Of a stretch of 64,000 nt of DNA, positions 54,828 to 63,600 are shown one piece after another. The number at the start of each line of letters is the position of its first letter. Position 1 is the first letter of the stretch. Both the position numbers and the translations under genes were made by a program. The stretch is from Thermosynechococcaceae cyanobacterium MS004 (GTDB lineage: Bacteria; Cyanobacteriota; Cyanobacteriia; Thermosynechococcales; Thermosynechococcaceae): contig JAKRSB010000103.1 in NCBI GenBank assembly GCA_022402525.1, forward strand, positions 62,001 to 126,000. Direction: 5' to 3'. The notes below the pieces were generated by a model. It was not told the DNA's origin. It did no database searches and saw only the letters and a list, made by a program, of their open reading frames with translations.

Positions 54828-54998
54828 CTAGCGCTTACGCTTGCGAGAGGCTTCCTCTTTACGCTTACGGCGAAGACTCGGCTTTTCGTAGCGCTCACGA
54901 CGCTTCACCTCTGACAAAATACCGGCCTTCTGAATCTTCTTCTTGAATCGACGCAGTGCGGATTCAATCGATTCACTATCGCCCAGACGGATTTCTGC
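54828..54998 (-). CDS. rpsU: 30S ribosomal protein bS21
   Basis: bS21 sits near the anti-Shine-Dalgarno end of 16S rRNA and helps initiation. The conserved body [28 protein letters not shown] and the Arg/Lys-rich end ([14 protein letters not shown]) are clear. The frame runs 30 nt further to a TTG, but I place the start at GTG 54998 (56 aa). A perfect Shine-Dalgarno core lies at 55010-55020, correctly spaced for this GTG, and family members begin near AEIRLG. Confidence 0.9.
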   Translation of the reverse strand, partial: AEIRLGDSESIESALRRFKKKIQKAGILSEVKRRERYEKPSLRRKRKEEASRKRKR

Positions 54999-55009
54999 CA
55001 CGCTTTGAC

Positions 55010-55020
55010 TCACCTCCTTA
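55010..55020 (-). promoter_or_regulatory. Full-length Shine-Dalgarno site of rpsU
   Basis: On the minus strand the sequence reads taaggaggtga, matching the 16S rRNA 3' end over its whole core. It lies about 11 nt before GTG 54998 and inside the longer open frame, so it decides the start. A fully matched site before the gene for the protein that touches this rRNA end may serve autoregulation. Confidence 0.8.
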
Positions 55021-55197
55021 GATGTCAAGCTTTAGATGTTAAGTGAGTGGGGTTAAATACAAAAAAGAGAGGCGATAAAGGAAAGCTAAAACACCAGCTT
55101 ACTCAGTGACTGCGGAGAAAGCTAGCGCAAGGGACACAGAAAACTGTTTGCAAAGAATTTTTCATGAAATCCTTTGCAAAACCATCTTTTCAAAACC

Positions 55198-55581
55198 CTA
55201 CTCACCCTCGACAACCTGGTCTTCAGGCTTCTTAAGGCGAGGCTTAGGACGCTCCACAATCCCTTTGGCCTTAATAGGGCGTGGAGGCCCCGAAGTCTCC
55301 GCCAAAGGATCTCGTTCTCCAAACACCTCTAGATAGATGGTTTGTCCAGCCAAAGCCGCCGCTGCTTCAACCAGGGCTCGAATCGCATGGAGCGTTCGCC
55401 CCCCTCGGCCAAAAACTCGCCCTTTATCGGAGCTAGCAAACGCGAGACGAACCAAAACTCTATGCTGACTCGCATAGGATTCAAAATCAACCGTTAGAGA
55501 CTCTGGATACTCCAAAAAGGGCGTAACCAGAAAACGTACCAGCGCTACATAGTCCGGTTGGGTTGGTGGAGAAGATGACAT
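55198..55581 (-). CDS. khpA: KH-domain RNA-binding protein KhpA
   Basis: The 127-residue protein has a single type II KH domain (about 5-90) with the GxxG loop in GRVFGRGGRTLHAIR. KhpA-type proteins bind RNA broadly, often with KhpB, and in cyanobacteria influence mRNA localisation and translation. A Pro/Lys-rich tail of about 35 residues follows the KH domain, longer than in Firmicutes. It starts at ATG 55581, 17 bp after the rpsP stop, and is part of the ffh-rpsP-khpA block. Confidence 0.9.
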   Translation of the reverse strand: MSSSPPTQPDYVALVRFLVTPFLEYPESLTVDFESYASQHRVLVRLAFASSDKGRVFGRGGRTLHAIRALVEAAAALAGQTIYLEVFGERDPLAETSGPPRPIKAKGIVERPKPRLKKPEDQVVEGE

Positions 55582-55598
55582 CGCGCATTATTCAAGGC

Positions 55599-55859
55599 CT
55601 ATGCCTTGACCTGCTGAGGAACGCTCTCAATGACGTTCGCTTTCTCCAAGATGCGACGCACGGTGTCTGAAGGCTGTGCGCCGGTCTTGAGCCACTGCGT
55701 AATTTCTTCGGCTTTCAGGCTAACTTCGTCGCTGATGGGGTTGTAGTAGCCAAGCTCAGCCAAGGGCCGACCATCTCTGCGATCGCGGCTGTTAATTGCC
55801 ACAATCCGGTAAGATGCTGCGCGTTTTTTGCCAAATCGTTTGAGTCTAATCTTGATCAT
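55599..55859 (-). CDS. rpsP: 30S ribosomal protein bS16
   Basis: The protein is 86 residues long, beginning [21 protein letters not shown], with [18 protein letters not shown], the invariant bS16 signature. It is an early-binding protein of the 30S body. The start is ATG. ffh ends 149 bp upstream, and khpA follows after 17 bp on the same strand. Confidence 0.97.
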   Translation of the reverse strand: MIKIRLKRFGKKRAASYRIVAINSRDRRDGRPLAELGYYNPISDEVSLKAEEITQWLKTGAQPSDTVRRILEKANVIESVPQQVKA

Positions 55860-56008
55860 GCTGGGGGGCTGTTCTCCTAATGCAGGGCTAAGTTCAGTCT
55901 TGAGCTAGTGCCTAGACCTGTGTTCCACAGGCCGTACTCAAATTTTGTAAAGAGTTCACTGGAAAGGATCTCAGTGCAAAATTGCGGAAGACTCTAGAGA
56001 GTCCAATT

Positions 56009-57424
56009 CTAGAGTGTACCAAATCCTTTCTTTTTTTTCATCTTTTTCTTCTTGAATGCGCCCTGAGCGCCTGCCCCTGGCTGGCCACCCATCCCCGCAA
56101 AAGGGGAAGCAGGCATTCCAGGGAACTGCCCTTGTCCCATCATCTGCATCATGGAGCGCATCCGCGAAAAGTCGCTGACGAGCTTATTGACATCCGACTC
56201 TCGATAGCCTGCCCCCGCCGCAATTCGACGACGACGACTCGGCGAACTGGCCAGCAGGTCAGGATTGCGCCGCTCCTCCAGGGTCATGGAGTTGATCATA
56301 GACTCCACGCGCTTGAGCTGAATTTCACCTTGCTGAAGCTGCTCTCCGGATATCTTGTTCATTCCCGGAATCATCTTCATGATGCCGCCCAAAGATCCCA
56401 TATTTTTGAGCAGCTTGGTTTGTTTCAAAAAGTCAGTGAAATCAAACTGCGCCTCAAGGATCTTGCGCTGCATCTTCTCAGCATCGGCCAGATCAAACTC
56501 TTCCTGTGCCTTTTCTACTAGGGTGAGGACGTCGCCCATTCCTAAAATCCGGGACGCCATGCGCTCTGGATGGAAGGGCTGGAGCGCTTCTACTTTTTCG
56601 CCGACCCCGATGAATTTAATGGGCTGGCCAGAAATTTTCCGGATCGAGAGTGCTGCACCGCCTCGCGTGTCTCCGTCCATTTTGGTCAGCACTGCACCTG
56701 TAATGCCAATTTCTTCGTGAAAGGTGCGCGTTAGGTTGGCGGCTTCTTGCCCGGTCATGGCGTCCACGACCAGGAGCGTTTCGTGGGGCTGCACAACTTT
56801 CTTAATTTGTGCCAGCTCTGCCATCATCTCCGGATCAATTTGCAGTCGCCCTGCAGTATCAATAATGACGGTATCCACGTTTTGGGCCTTTGCAGCCTCA
56901 ATGCCCTGTCTGGCAATTTCTACGGGGTTCGTCCCGGTTCCTAGCTCAAAGACGGGCACATTGATCTGCTTTCCTAGGGTAATGAGCTGATCAATTGCCG
57001 CTGGGCGGTAAATATCCGTTGCGACCAGAAGCGTGGTTCGGTTTTCTTTCCGCAGATGGAGGGCAAGCTTGGCGGCGGCAGTCGTCTTTCCGGTTCCCTG
57101 AAGCCCGGCCATCAAAACCACTGTGGGAGCCGTTGCCGCATGGGCCAAGGGGGCGTTCATCTCACCCATAACCTGCACTAGCTCGTCATGGACGATTTTG
57201 ACGAACTGCTGTTCGGGCTGAACGCCTCGGACAACTTCAGCACCCAATGCACTGGTGCGCACGTCTTCTACGAAGTCTTTGACCACCTGAAAGTTGGCGT
57301 CTGCTTCCAGCAGCGCCCGACGCACCTCACGAAGGGCTTCTTGAATGTTGCCTTCGGAGATCTTGTCCTGGCCTCGCATCTTTTTCCAGGCGGATTCGAG
57401 GCGTTCTGAAAGTGCGTCAAACAT
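56009..57424 (-). CDS. ffh: Signal recognition particle protein Ffh
   Basis: Ffh binds 4.5S RNA and signal sequences of nascent membrane proteins and delivers them to FtsY. The 471-residue protein has an N domain (about 1-90), a G domain (GLQGTGKTTAAAKLALHL, DTAGRLQIDPEMM, TKMDGDTRGGAALS) and a Met-rich M domain (SMINSMTLEERRNPDLL, RRRRIAAGAG). It ends with a Gly/Met-rich and Lys-rich tail. The start is ATG. Order ffh-rpsP-khpA is conserved among cyanobacteria. Confidence 0.97.
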   Translation of the reverse strand: MFDALSERLESAWKKMRGQDKISEGNIQEALREVRRALLEADANFQVVKDFVEDVRTSALGAEVVRGVQPEQQFVKIVHDELVQVMGEMNAPLAHAATAPTVVLMAGLQGTGKTTAAAKLALHLRKENRTTLLVATDIYRPAAIDQLITLGKQINVPVFELGTGTNPVEIARQGIEAAKAQNVDTVIIDTAGRLQIDPEMMAELAQIKKVVQPHETLLVVDAMTGQEAANLTRTFHEEIGITGAVLTKMDGDTRGGAALSIRKISGQPIKFIGVGEKVEALQPFHPERMASRILGMGDVLTLVEKAQEEFDLADAEKMQRKILEAQFDFTDFLKQTKLLKNMGSLGGIMKMIPGMNKISGEQLQQGEIQLKRVESMINSMTLEERRNPDLLASSPSRRRRIAAGAGYRESDVNKLVSDFSRMRSMMQMMGQGQFPGMPASPFAGMGGQPGAGAQGAFKKKKMKKKKGFGTL

Positions 57425-57672
57425 AGGGTTGTGGCAAGGGGCGTAGATTTGCGGATTGAGAGTTGCGTATTGTTGGATCTTGAGGCTTGGGAGTCAAAAC
57501 CTGTTTCCCTAGCCTAGCGTATTGCCGTGGCGCTCGGAAATAGCTTGAAGGGAGCGCGCGCTCTGAATCGTTTGTTTGACAGGACATTCACTGGCTCTGG
57601 TACCGGCCCTGTTTAAAGCGAATTGGCACCTTCATCCGTGAGAGGCATCCTACCAGTTCTATCCAAACGACC

Positions 57673-57732
57673 CTGTTCATCATCCTGTTCGTCATCCCGT
57701 TCATCGTCCTGTTCATCATCCCGTTCATAATG
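57673..57732. repeat. Tandem repeat, 5 x 12 nt (ctgttcatcatc)
   Basis: The five copies end six bases before the nadD ATG, so they occupy the expected ribosome-site region; no Shine-Dalgarno sequence is visible. Confidence 0.93.
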
Positions 57733-57737
57733 GTGTC

Positions 57738-58313
57738 ATGACCCATACTGCACTTTTTGGCACCAGTGCCGACCCACCAACCCTTGGCCACCAATCCATC
57801 GTAGAGTGGCTAGCGCCTCAATTTGATCAGGTGGCCGTTTGGGCTTCAGATAATCCTTTTAAGGGGCAGCAAACCCCTTTTGTTCACCGTCAGGCCATGC
57901 TGGCGCTGATGATTGAGGAGATTACGCGCAAATTTTCGCAGGTTCAGTTCGCGCCACAGCTTGCCTACCCTAGAACCCTACATTCGGTACAGCGGGCACG
58001 GTCAGATTTCCAGGATTCGGTGCTGGTGCTGGTGGTGGGGTCAGATTTGGTCGATACTCTGCCGACGTGGTACCAGGCAAAGCAGCTTTTGCAGTGGGTG
58101 GAGTTGCTGATTGTTTCCAGACCCGGCACTCCTATTGAGACCACTAACCTGGCGGCACTCAAAGCTTTAGGAGCGCGCTTTACCTTAGCCAATTTTGTAG
58201 GGCCAGATACTTCTTCAACGGCTTATCGTGAGGGAGCAGAGCAGGTCTCGGTTATTCCGGCGATCGCCACCTATATTCAGCAGAACGGCCTTTATTCAGA
58301 AAAATCTCGCTAA
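57738..58313 (+). CDS. nadD: Nicotinate-nucleotide adenylyltransferase
   Basis: NadD adenylates nicotinate mononucleotide on the way to NAD. The 191-residue protein has the nucleotidyltransferase motif in FGTSADPPTLGHQSIVEWL (TxGH), VVGSDLVDTLPTWYQAKQLL and the closing SSTAYREG, which corresponds to the ISSTxIR motif. The start is ATG. Its upstream region consists of a 12-nt tandem repeat. It converges with the FHA-cyclase gene with a 32-bp gap. Confidence 0.9.
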   Translation: MTHTALFGTSADPPTLGHQSIVEWLAPQFDQVAVWASDNPFKGQQTPFVHRQAMLALMIEEITRKFSQVQFAPQLAYPRTLHSVQRARSDFQDSVLVLVVGSDLVDTLPTWYQAKQLLQWVELLIVSRPGTPIETTNLAALKALGARFTLANFVGPDTSSTAYREGAEQVSVIPAIATYIQQNGLYSEKSR

Positions 58314-58345
58314 GTTCGGCATGCTAGAAAGGTAGCGCGCCGAAC

Positions 58346-59245
58346 TTAGCCCCCCATGGGCACATCCAAAATTTCAAAATAAATGACCTCTGGATGGTTG
58401 GGCTGGCGCATCTCTCCTAGGCCAATCCAGCCTTTGTTTTGGAGAATATATTCCTCGCGCTGAATAAAGGCATGGGTATCGTCAGGAGCTAAAATGAACG
58501 TCCCGTTGGTGCTTTGATCCTTCAGAATAAATTTACCTTTACGCACCAGAATTTGGGCATGTTGCCGAGAGGTATAGTCATCGGAGACCATGAGATCGTT
58601 TTCGACATTGCGGCCAATGGTAAAGCCGCTCTGGTCCAGAGAGAGCTGAAGAATTTGCTCGCGATACTGAAGCTGAAGGGAAATGGTGAAGGGTACGGTC
58701 TTGGAATCCAGGTAGGTACGAGCGGTCGTTAGCTCGCGGCGCTCCCAAATGATCTGGTAGACGCTCATGCGATTTGTTTTGCCAGGGCTAGGGATTTTGT
58801 CTAGCATCCGGGTTTGGGACTGAAGCTGCGGCGTCAGAATTTTGACCGTACTCTGGCTGGTAATGATTTGGCCGGACTGGGCAAAGGCAACCATCCGAGC
58901 TGCGGCGTTCACTGTGCTGCCAAAAATATCGTCGTTTTCGTAAATCACAGGCCCAAAATTTAACCCAATCCTCAGTCCAACCTGAAGTCTATGGGTGGCA
59001 GCATACTGGGTCATGCTTTCCTGCATCTGAAAGGCCGCACGCACAGTGTCATTGGCGTCCGGAAAAATTGCCATGATTTCATCGCCAATAATTTTGACGA
59101 CCTGGCCTTGGTGCTGGTTGGTAATTTCTGTGAGGCGCGTGAGGCAGGTTTCAATGATGGCCTTTGCGGCTTCATCTCCCAAAATTTCGTAGAGACGAGA
59201 ACTGCGGCTGATATCGGCAAACAGAACGGTTTGAAGCAAGCTCAT
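58346..59245 (-). CDS. Class III nucleotide cyclase with C-terminal FHA domain
   Basis: The cyclase domain (about 1-165) has metal-binding D11 and D55 (GDEIMAIF), substrate Lys K51, D106 in DIFGSTVNAAARM, and N113 and R117. This Lys/Asp pairing indicates adenylate rather than guanylate cyclase activity. A C-terminal FHA domain (about 205-290: FTIGRNVENDLM, SRQHAQILV, DQSTNGTFI) should bind phosphothreonine, so output may answer to Ser/Thr kinases. The start is ATG. This is the third FHA protein of the window. Confidence 0.92.
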   Translation of the reverse strand: MSLLQTVLFADISRSSRLYEILGDEAAKAIIETCLTRLTEITNQHQGQVVKIIGDEIMAIFPDANDTVRAAFQMQESMTQYAATHRLQVGLRIGLNFGPVIYENDDIFGSTVNAAARMVAFAQSGQIITSQSTVKILTPQLQSQTRMLDKIPSPGKTNRMSVYQIIWERRELTTARTYLDSKTVPFTISLQLQYREQILQLSLDQSGFTIGRNVENDLMVSDDYTSRQHAQILVRKGKFILKDQSTNGTFILAPDDTHAFIQREEYILQNKGWIGLGEMRQPNHPEVIYFEILDVPMGG

Positions 59246-59484
59246 AGCCAGAGACTAAATCCAGGGACTAAATCTAGCGAACTGGCCGATATTTGGCATA
59301 AGTTTTTTTTTGCATGGGATTTTTCCCGTGATTCAGGCAAATAACAGACCCCTATCTTACGCGACACCATACCCTGTTGTCTTGCGTTTTTAGCGCTCTC
59401 TACGGTAGGTGCTGTTTTGGATGGCTCGATCTCTAGTGCTTAGGCTCTAGTGTAGGCTTCTAGGGCTTAGGAATGGCTGAACCT

Positions 59485-60828
59485 CTAAGATGCAGCGGTA
59501 ATGCCTTGAAAAACTGCCCCAAGGATGGCGAGAGCTTCATCGACTTCTGGGGCGCTGACAATTAGGGGCGGCACAAAGCGCACAACTGCAGGGCCAGCGG
59601 GAACGAGCAGCAGTCCTTTATCCATGGCGGCTTTGACAATATCAATGGAAGAGACAGGGCTATTCTCCTGAAGCTGGAGGCCATTAATAAGACCCCAGCC
59701 CCGCACCTCGCTGATTAGATTGGGGTGAGCTTGGGCGATCGCCCCCAGGCCTGACCTCAACTGCTGCCCTCGGCTCTGGACGTTTTGGAGCAGATTTTCG
59801 GTTTCGAGGGTATGGCAAACTGCTAGGGCAGCAGCACAGGCAAAGGGGTTGCCGCCAAAGGTGCTGGCGTGATCGCCGGGCTGAAAGACGTTACAGCTTG
59901 CCTTGCAGAGCAGCGCACCGATGGGGATGCCGCCAGCCAAGGCTTTAGCGGAGGTAAAAATATCGGGTTCGATGCCGAGGTTCTCGTAGCCCCAGAGCTT
60001 CCCGCTGCGGCCAATGCCGACCTGAACTTCATCTAAAATCAGCAAAATGCCTTTTTCGTCGCAAAGCTGCCGCACGCGCTGAAAGTAGGCCACTTCTCCT
60101 GGTCGCACGCCGCCTTCCCCCTGAAGGGGCTCTAGCATAATGGCAGCGACCTGCCGCCCTGAACCTTGCTGCTCTGAACCCTGCTGTTCTGAACCTTGCC
60201 GCTCAGCCCCATCGGAGCCGTCAAGCTGAGCGATCGCGGCCTCCAGAGCAGCAATGTCGTTGTAGGGGACGTAGTGAAACCCAGGGACTAGGGGGCTAAA
60301 GTTTTTCTGGTACTTGGGCTGGCCGGTTGCCGTAACGGTGGCCAGGGTCCGTCCGTGGAAGCTGGCGTTGGCGGTAATAATGACGGGGTTTGCAATATTC
60401 AGAACCGTATGGGCGTACTTGCGCGCTAGTTTAATGGCACCTTCGTTGGCCTCTGCGCCAGAGTTACAGAAAAAGGCAAAATCTGCGCAGGAGTTTTGGG
60501 TGAGCCACTGGGCCAGCTCGCCCTGCTGGGGGATGTAGTAGAGGTTGGAGACATGATGCAGGGTCTGGATTTGCTGCGTAACCGCATCCACGAGGGCGGG
60601 GTGGGCATGTCCTAGGGTGCAGGTGGCGATGCCCGCCACAAAGTCAAGGTAGCTTTGGCCATTGGTGTCCCACAGACGACAGCCTTCTCCCCGCGCGATC
60701 GCTAGGGGGAATCGACCATAGGTCGGCATCACGCAGCGGTCAAAGTCCGCAGTATCAAAGCTCGAAACATCTGGTGATGATGTACTGGAGTCTAGGGGCG
60801 TGATGGGCGATAGGGTTTCAAGGCTCAC
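59485..60828 (-). CDS. argD: Acetylornithine aminotransferase
   Basis: ArgD is a PLP enzyme that converts N-acetylglutamate semialdehyde to N-acetylornithine in arginine synthesis. Motifs are HHVSNLYYIPQQGELA, NSGAEANEGAIKLARKY, ILDEVQVGIGRSGKLWGYE and the PLP-binding Lys in TSAKALAGGIPIGA. The 447 residues include an insertion of three Gly-Ser-Glu-Gln pentads (SEQQGSEQQGS) before the VAAIMLEPLQGEGG strand, from a 15-nt tandem repeat. The start is GTG with gagg 8 nt upstream; a nearby ATG is out of frame. Confidence 0.95.
   Translation of the reverse strand: MSLETLSPITPLDSSTSSPDVSSFDTADFDRCVMPTYGRFPLAIARGEGCRLWDTNGQSYLDFVAGIATCTLGHAHPALVDAVTQQIQTLHHVSNLYYIPQQGELAQWLTQNSCADFAFFCNSGAEANEGAIKLARKYAHTVLNIANPVIITANASFHGRTLATVTATGQPKYQKNFSPLVPGFHYVPYNDIAALEAAIAQLDGSDGAERQGSEQQGSEQQGSGRQVAAIMLEPLQGEGGVRPGEVAYFQRVRQLCDEKGILLILDEVQVGIGRSGKLWGYENLGIEPDIFTSAKALAGGIPIGALLCKASCNVFQPGDHASTFGGNPFACAAALAVCHTLETENLLQNVQSRGQQLRSGLGAIAQAHPNLISEVRGWGLINGLQLQENSPVSSIDIVKAAMDKGLLLVPAGPAVVRFVPPLIVSAPEVDEALAILGAVFQGITAAS
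60159..60203. repeat. In-frame tandem repeat, 3 x 15 nt, inside argD
   Basis: Three near-identical copies (ctgaaccttgctgct type) encode repeated GSEQQ pentads in a surface loop of ArgD. Confidence 0.93.
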
Positions 60829-61154
60829 GGCATTTTCCTCATTAACGCAGGGGAGCTACAGATTTTGTAGCTGTTTGGAAAGTCTTTTGGATTTTAGAAG
60901 CTAACAACTTTGAGGCTTATTATGGGCCGAAGCTAAAACCGAAGTTGTTAAATGCACGACTGGATAGGCATAACTTGATATACACCGCTTAATACGCACC
61001 ACTTGATATGCGCCATTTGATAGGTACCGCTTGATATGCACAATGCGTAAAGCTCCATTTTAGGGACAAACCCCATTGATTGTCGGGCACTGATTGTCGG
61101 CCACTGATTTACTGGAAGCGCTGACCAGTCTTGCTGCAGGACAGCAGCATCCTG
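60829..61154. other. Spacer between the MBL-fold gene and argD
   Basis: This 326-bp spacer upstream of argD holds a 5 x 14-nt tandem repeat (60974-61043) and a duplicated (c/t)actgattgtcgg near 61075-61105; no gene is supported. Confidence 0.5.
60974..61043. repeat. Tandem repeat, 5 x 14 nt (cttgatatgcgcca type)
   Basis: Five head-to-tail copies, all diverged at two to five positions, lie between the MBL-fold gene stop and the argD start. Confidence 0.9.
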
Positions 61155-61979
61155 CTAGACCTGCAGCACTTCGATGACCATTCCCTTGGGAAGTGCACTG
61201 GGGCTAAGGCTGAGGGTTGTTTTGCCACGACGCACTGGGGTTCCGCTCATCACGGCCAAAAAATCATCCACAGTCTGTAAGCTACAGCTATTGGGATCGG
61301 CGGCTCCGGTGCGGTAGTAGGTGGGAATCACGAGCTTGGGCTGGAGTGTGGCTATCGCAGCTTTGGCTTCTTCTGGGGTGTAGGTTTCTGCAGTGCCCCC
61401 AACGGGAATAAACAGGATGTCCGGGGTGCCCATCAAAATCTTTTGCTCTAGGCTAATGGGCGAGGCAATGCCTCCCATATGCACCAGGTTTAGTCCACCC
61501 TGTTTCCACTTCCACACCACATTGGTGCCAAACCGAAACCCATTCTGGCGATCGTGTAGCGTCCGAATGCCCTGAAACTGGAGCCCATTGGTTTGGTATG
61601 GCCCTGGCTCAAACAATAGCTTGGGCTTACCGGGGAGTCCTTCCACTGCGCCTACGTCCAGCTTGCGGCTGCTGATCAGCACTAAGTCCGTGGCGACCCT
61701 GGGTGCTGCATGCTTAGCCGTGCAGCCTGCGGGGCGAAACGGATTGACCAAAACCCGCACGCCACTGCCGCGAATCAGAAAACAGGTGTGTCCTAAAAAT
61801 TGAATGGTTAATGGCTCAGCAGCATTTGCCCCAGAGGTGCGCCAGTGCGTGGCTAGCCCCGTTCCAAGGCTGGCAATTAGCCCGCCCTGCATGTAGCGAA
61901 GAAACTGGCGTCGCTGCATCGTCACGGTTTGGTTCATTCCCTGTTTAACTCCTGGTTTAACTTCTGTCCGATAGGCCAT
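61155..61979 (-). CDS. Metallo-beta-lactamase-fold protein with Tat-type signal and degenerate metal motif
   Basis: A twin-arginine signal (RRQFLR near 23-28, then GGLIASLGTGLATHW) leads to a UlaG-like MBL fold (LTIQFLGHTCFLIRGSGVRVLVNPF). The HxHxDH zinc motif that should follow strand four is replaced by ISSRKLD, so two or three metal ligands are missing. VHMGGIASPI and IPVGGTAETYTPEEA keep the general fold. It is probably non-hydrolytic or binds another ligand. ATG 61979 starts 6 bp after the upstream DUF4336 stop, with an aggag site inside the end of that gene, so the two are translationally coupled. Confidence 0.8.
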   Translation of the reverse strand: MAYRTEVKPGVKQGMNQTVTMQRRQFLRYMQGGLIASLGTGLATHWRTSGANAAEPLTIQFLGHTCFLIRGSGVRVLVNPFRPAGCTAKHAAPRVATDLVLISSRKLDVGAVEGLPGKPKLLFEPGPYQTNGLQFQGIRTLHDRQNGFRFGTNVVWKWKQGGLNLVHMGGIASPISLEQKILMGTPDILFIPVGGTAETYTPEEAKAAIATLQPKLVIPTYYRTGAADPNSCSLQTVDDFLAVMSGTPVRRGKTTLSLSPSALPKGMVIEVLQV

Positions 61980-61985
61980 AACACA

Positions 61986-63227
61986 TTACTCCTGGTTGTG
62001 AGGCGGAAGCAAGATCCTCCACTGCTGTAGCGTTTGCTCTAAAAGATTTAAGAGCTGGTAGTCTTGTTTGCTGGGTGCGGTGCTGGGCGCGTTACTGGGT
62101 TGACTCTCCAATGGATCAACTTGAGGGCTGTGGGTCTCTTGCAAGAATCGATGCAAAAAGTGAAAAGCGTCGAGAAACTGCTGGGGCGTTGCGTCTGCGA
62201 TCGCAAAGTGGCAGGGCACAATGCGCTCAAAATTCCAGCTTGCAACCAAATTGGCCCAGGCTAGGGTTTGCTGGGGGGCACGATTTAAGATCAGGCGCTC
62301 CAAAATTGGGGCGACAAACCATTCTCCCTTGCGCTGCACTGCCTCAAAGGATTTTTCCCAGCCTGCTTTCCACTGGAAGGGAAAGAGTCCAAAGTAAGCT
62401 CTGCGCGATCGCTCTGGTGCATGACGGGCTTCTTGGAGCGTTTGTTTCAGGGCTGCAACCTCTAGTGCGCTAGGGGCAAAGAAAAAGGTGAATAGCACAA
62501 CGCGCTGCCACCCTTTTTGCCGTGCCGCAGGGGTGTCTTGAAGGGGCTCAAGGGCGCTGTCTTTGGCGTGAAATAAGAGGGGGTAGGGGTCAAGCTGTAC
62601 TACCGCTGGCGGTGTGGCGGGCACCGAGACTAGGGCATCTGTCAGCAGGAGCGTACGCGATCGCCGATGGAAAAACGCTGCCTCTTCAAAATGGCCTAGC
62701 CCTAGGTTAATGGGGCCCAGCAGGGCGTAGTCAAATTCATCGGCAAAGGGTGCTTGACTGCAGTCCGTTGGTAGCCGCTGGGTTCTGCCGACGGGCAACC
62801 CCAACCAGCTCAGGGGAAGATTGAGCGGAAAGCTCCACTGACTAGGGGCAACAAAGACCTGGGCGCGGGGAAAGCGGCGGGCAAATGGCCCGACAAACAC
62901 CTTATGCTCTAGACCAGAGACTGTCGGCAAAATAATATACTTAACTGCTCCGTGTTGGGCCTCTAGATCTGCCATGAGGCGTAGGCATTCAGGGGTGGGT
63001 GCAACGGGAGCATAAACCAAGAGCCCCCCCGCATCTAGCTTCACCACGGTCATGCGAATGGGCGTTACCACGTAAAGCACCCCCTGAATCTGGTCGAAAG
63101 TCCAGAGGGTGTCTTTCACTACTTCTGTCCGGAGGGTGCGCCGCTGACCGTAGGGATACAGGGGGAAGATGGGCCAGAGCGGCCATGACCAGTCTTTCGG
63201 GTGGGGGCTGACAGGATGGGGCGTCAA
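61986..63227 (-). CDS. DUF4336 family protein (MBL-like fold)
   Basis: The 413-residue protein matches DUF4336: SWPLWPIFPLYPYGQRRTLRTEV at the start, VYAPVAPTPECLRLMADLE, YIILPTVSGLEHKVFVGPFARRFP, and FPFQWKAGWEKSFEAV near 300. This family resembles metallo-beta-lactamases in outline and is common in phototrophs, with unknown function. The start is TTG, supported by aggagag about 8 nt upstream. It is co-transcribed with the Tat-exported MBL protein. Confidence 0.85.
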   Translation of the reverse strand: MTPHPVSPHPKDWSWPLWPIFPLYPYGQRRTLRTEVVKDTLWTFDQIQGVLYVVTPIRMTVVKLDAGGLLVYAPVAPTPECLRLMADLEAQHGAVKYIILPTVSGLEHKVFVGPFARRFPRAQVFVAPSQWSFPLNLPLSWLGLPVGRTQRLPTDCSQAPFADEFDYALLGPINLGLGHFEEAAFFHRRSRTLLLTDALVSVPATPPAVVQLDPYPLLFHAKDSALEPLQDTPAARQKGWQRVVLFTFFFAPSALEVAALKQTLQEARHAPERSRRAYFGLFPFQWKAGWEKSFEAVQRKGEWFVAPILERLILNRAPQQTLAWANLVASWNFERIVPCHFAIADATPQQFLDAFHFLHRFLQETHSPQVDPLESQPSNAPSTAPSKQDYQLLNLLEQTLQQWRILLPPHNQE

Positions 63228-63600
63228 GGTCTGCTCTCCTGCCCACTTTCAAAATGCTGGGTAATAATAAAAAACATGAAGTGACCCATCCTGACTGGCT
63301 CTGGTGGATGAAATACTTCAGCTATTATGCCGTCTGAATCATCCTGTGATTCGTGGTGCCGTATATAGACCTGTATTTTTAGGCTTCTACTTGCGCCGAT
63401 AAACTTACTAACCAGCTAAGTTTCTGGATGGGTAATGGCATGGCCAATGGGATGGCTAACGGGATAGTTCATATATCCTTGCCCTTGAAATCCTTGGTCT
63501 TAAAATCCTTGTCTTTAGAAATTCTCGTCCTTGAAAATCTTTTCTTTAAAGATCTTTTATAGAATGCATCTAGACCTGACCTCTCAAACATTACAACACC
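63228..63600. other. Spacer upstream of the DevB-like gene
   Basis: This 373-bp divergent spacer contains imperfect ccttgaaatcctt-type repeats (about 63477-63555) and gggatggctaac-type repeats (about 63427-63465). No gene is supported. Confidence 0.45.
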
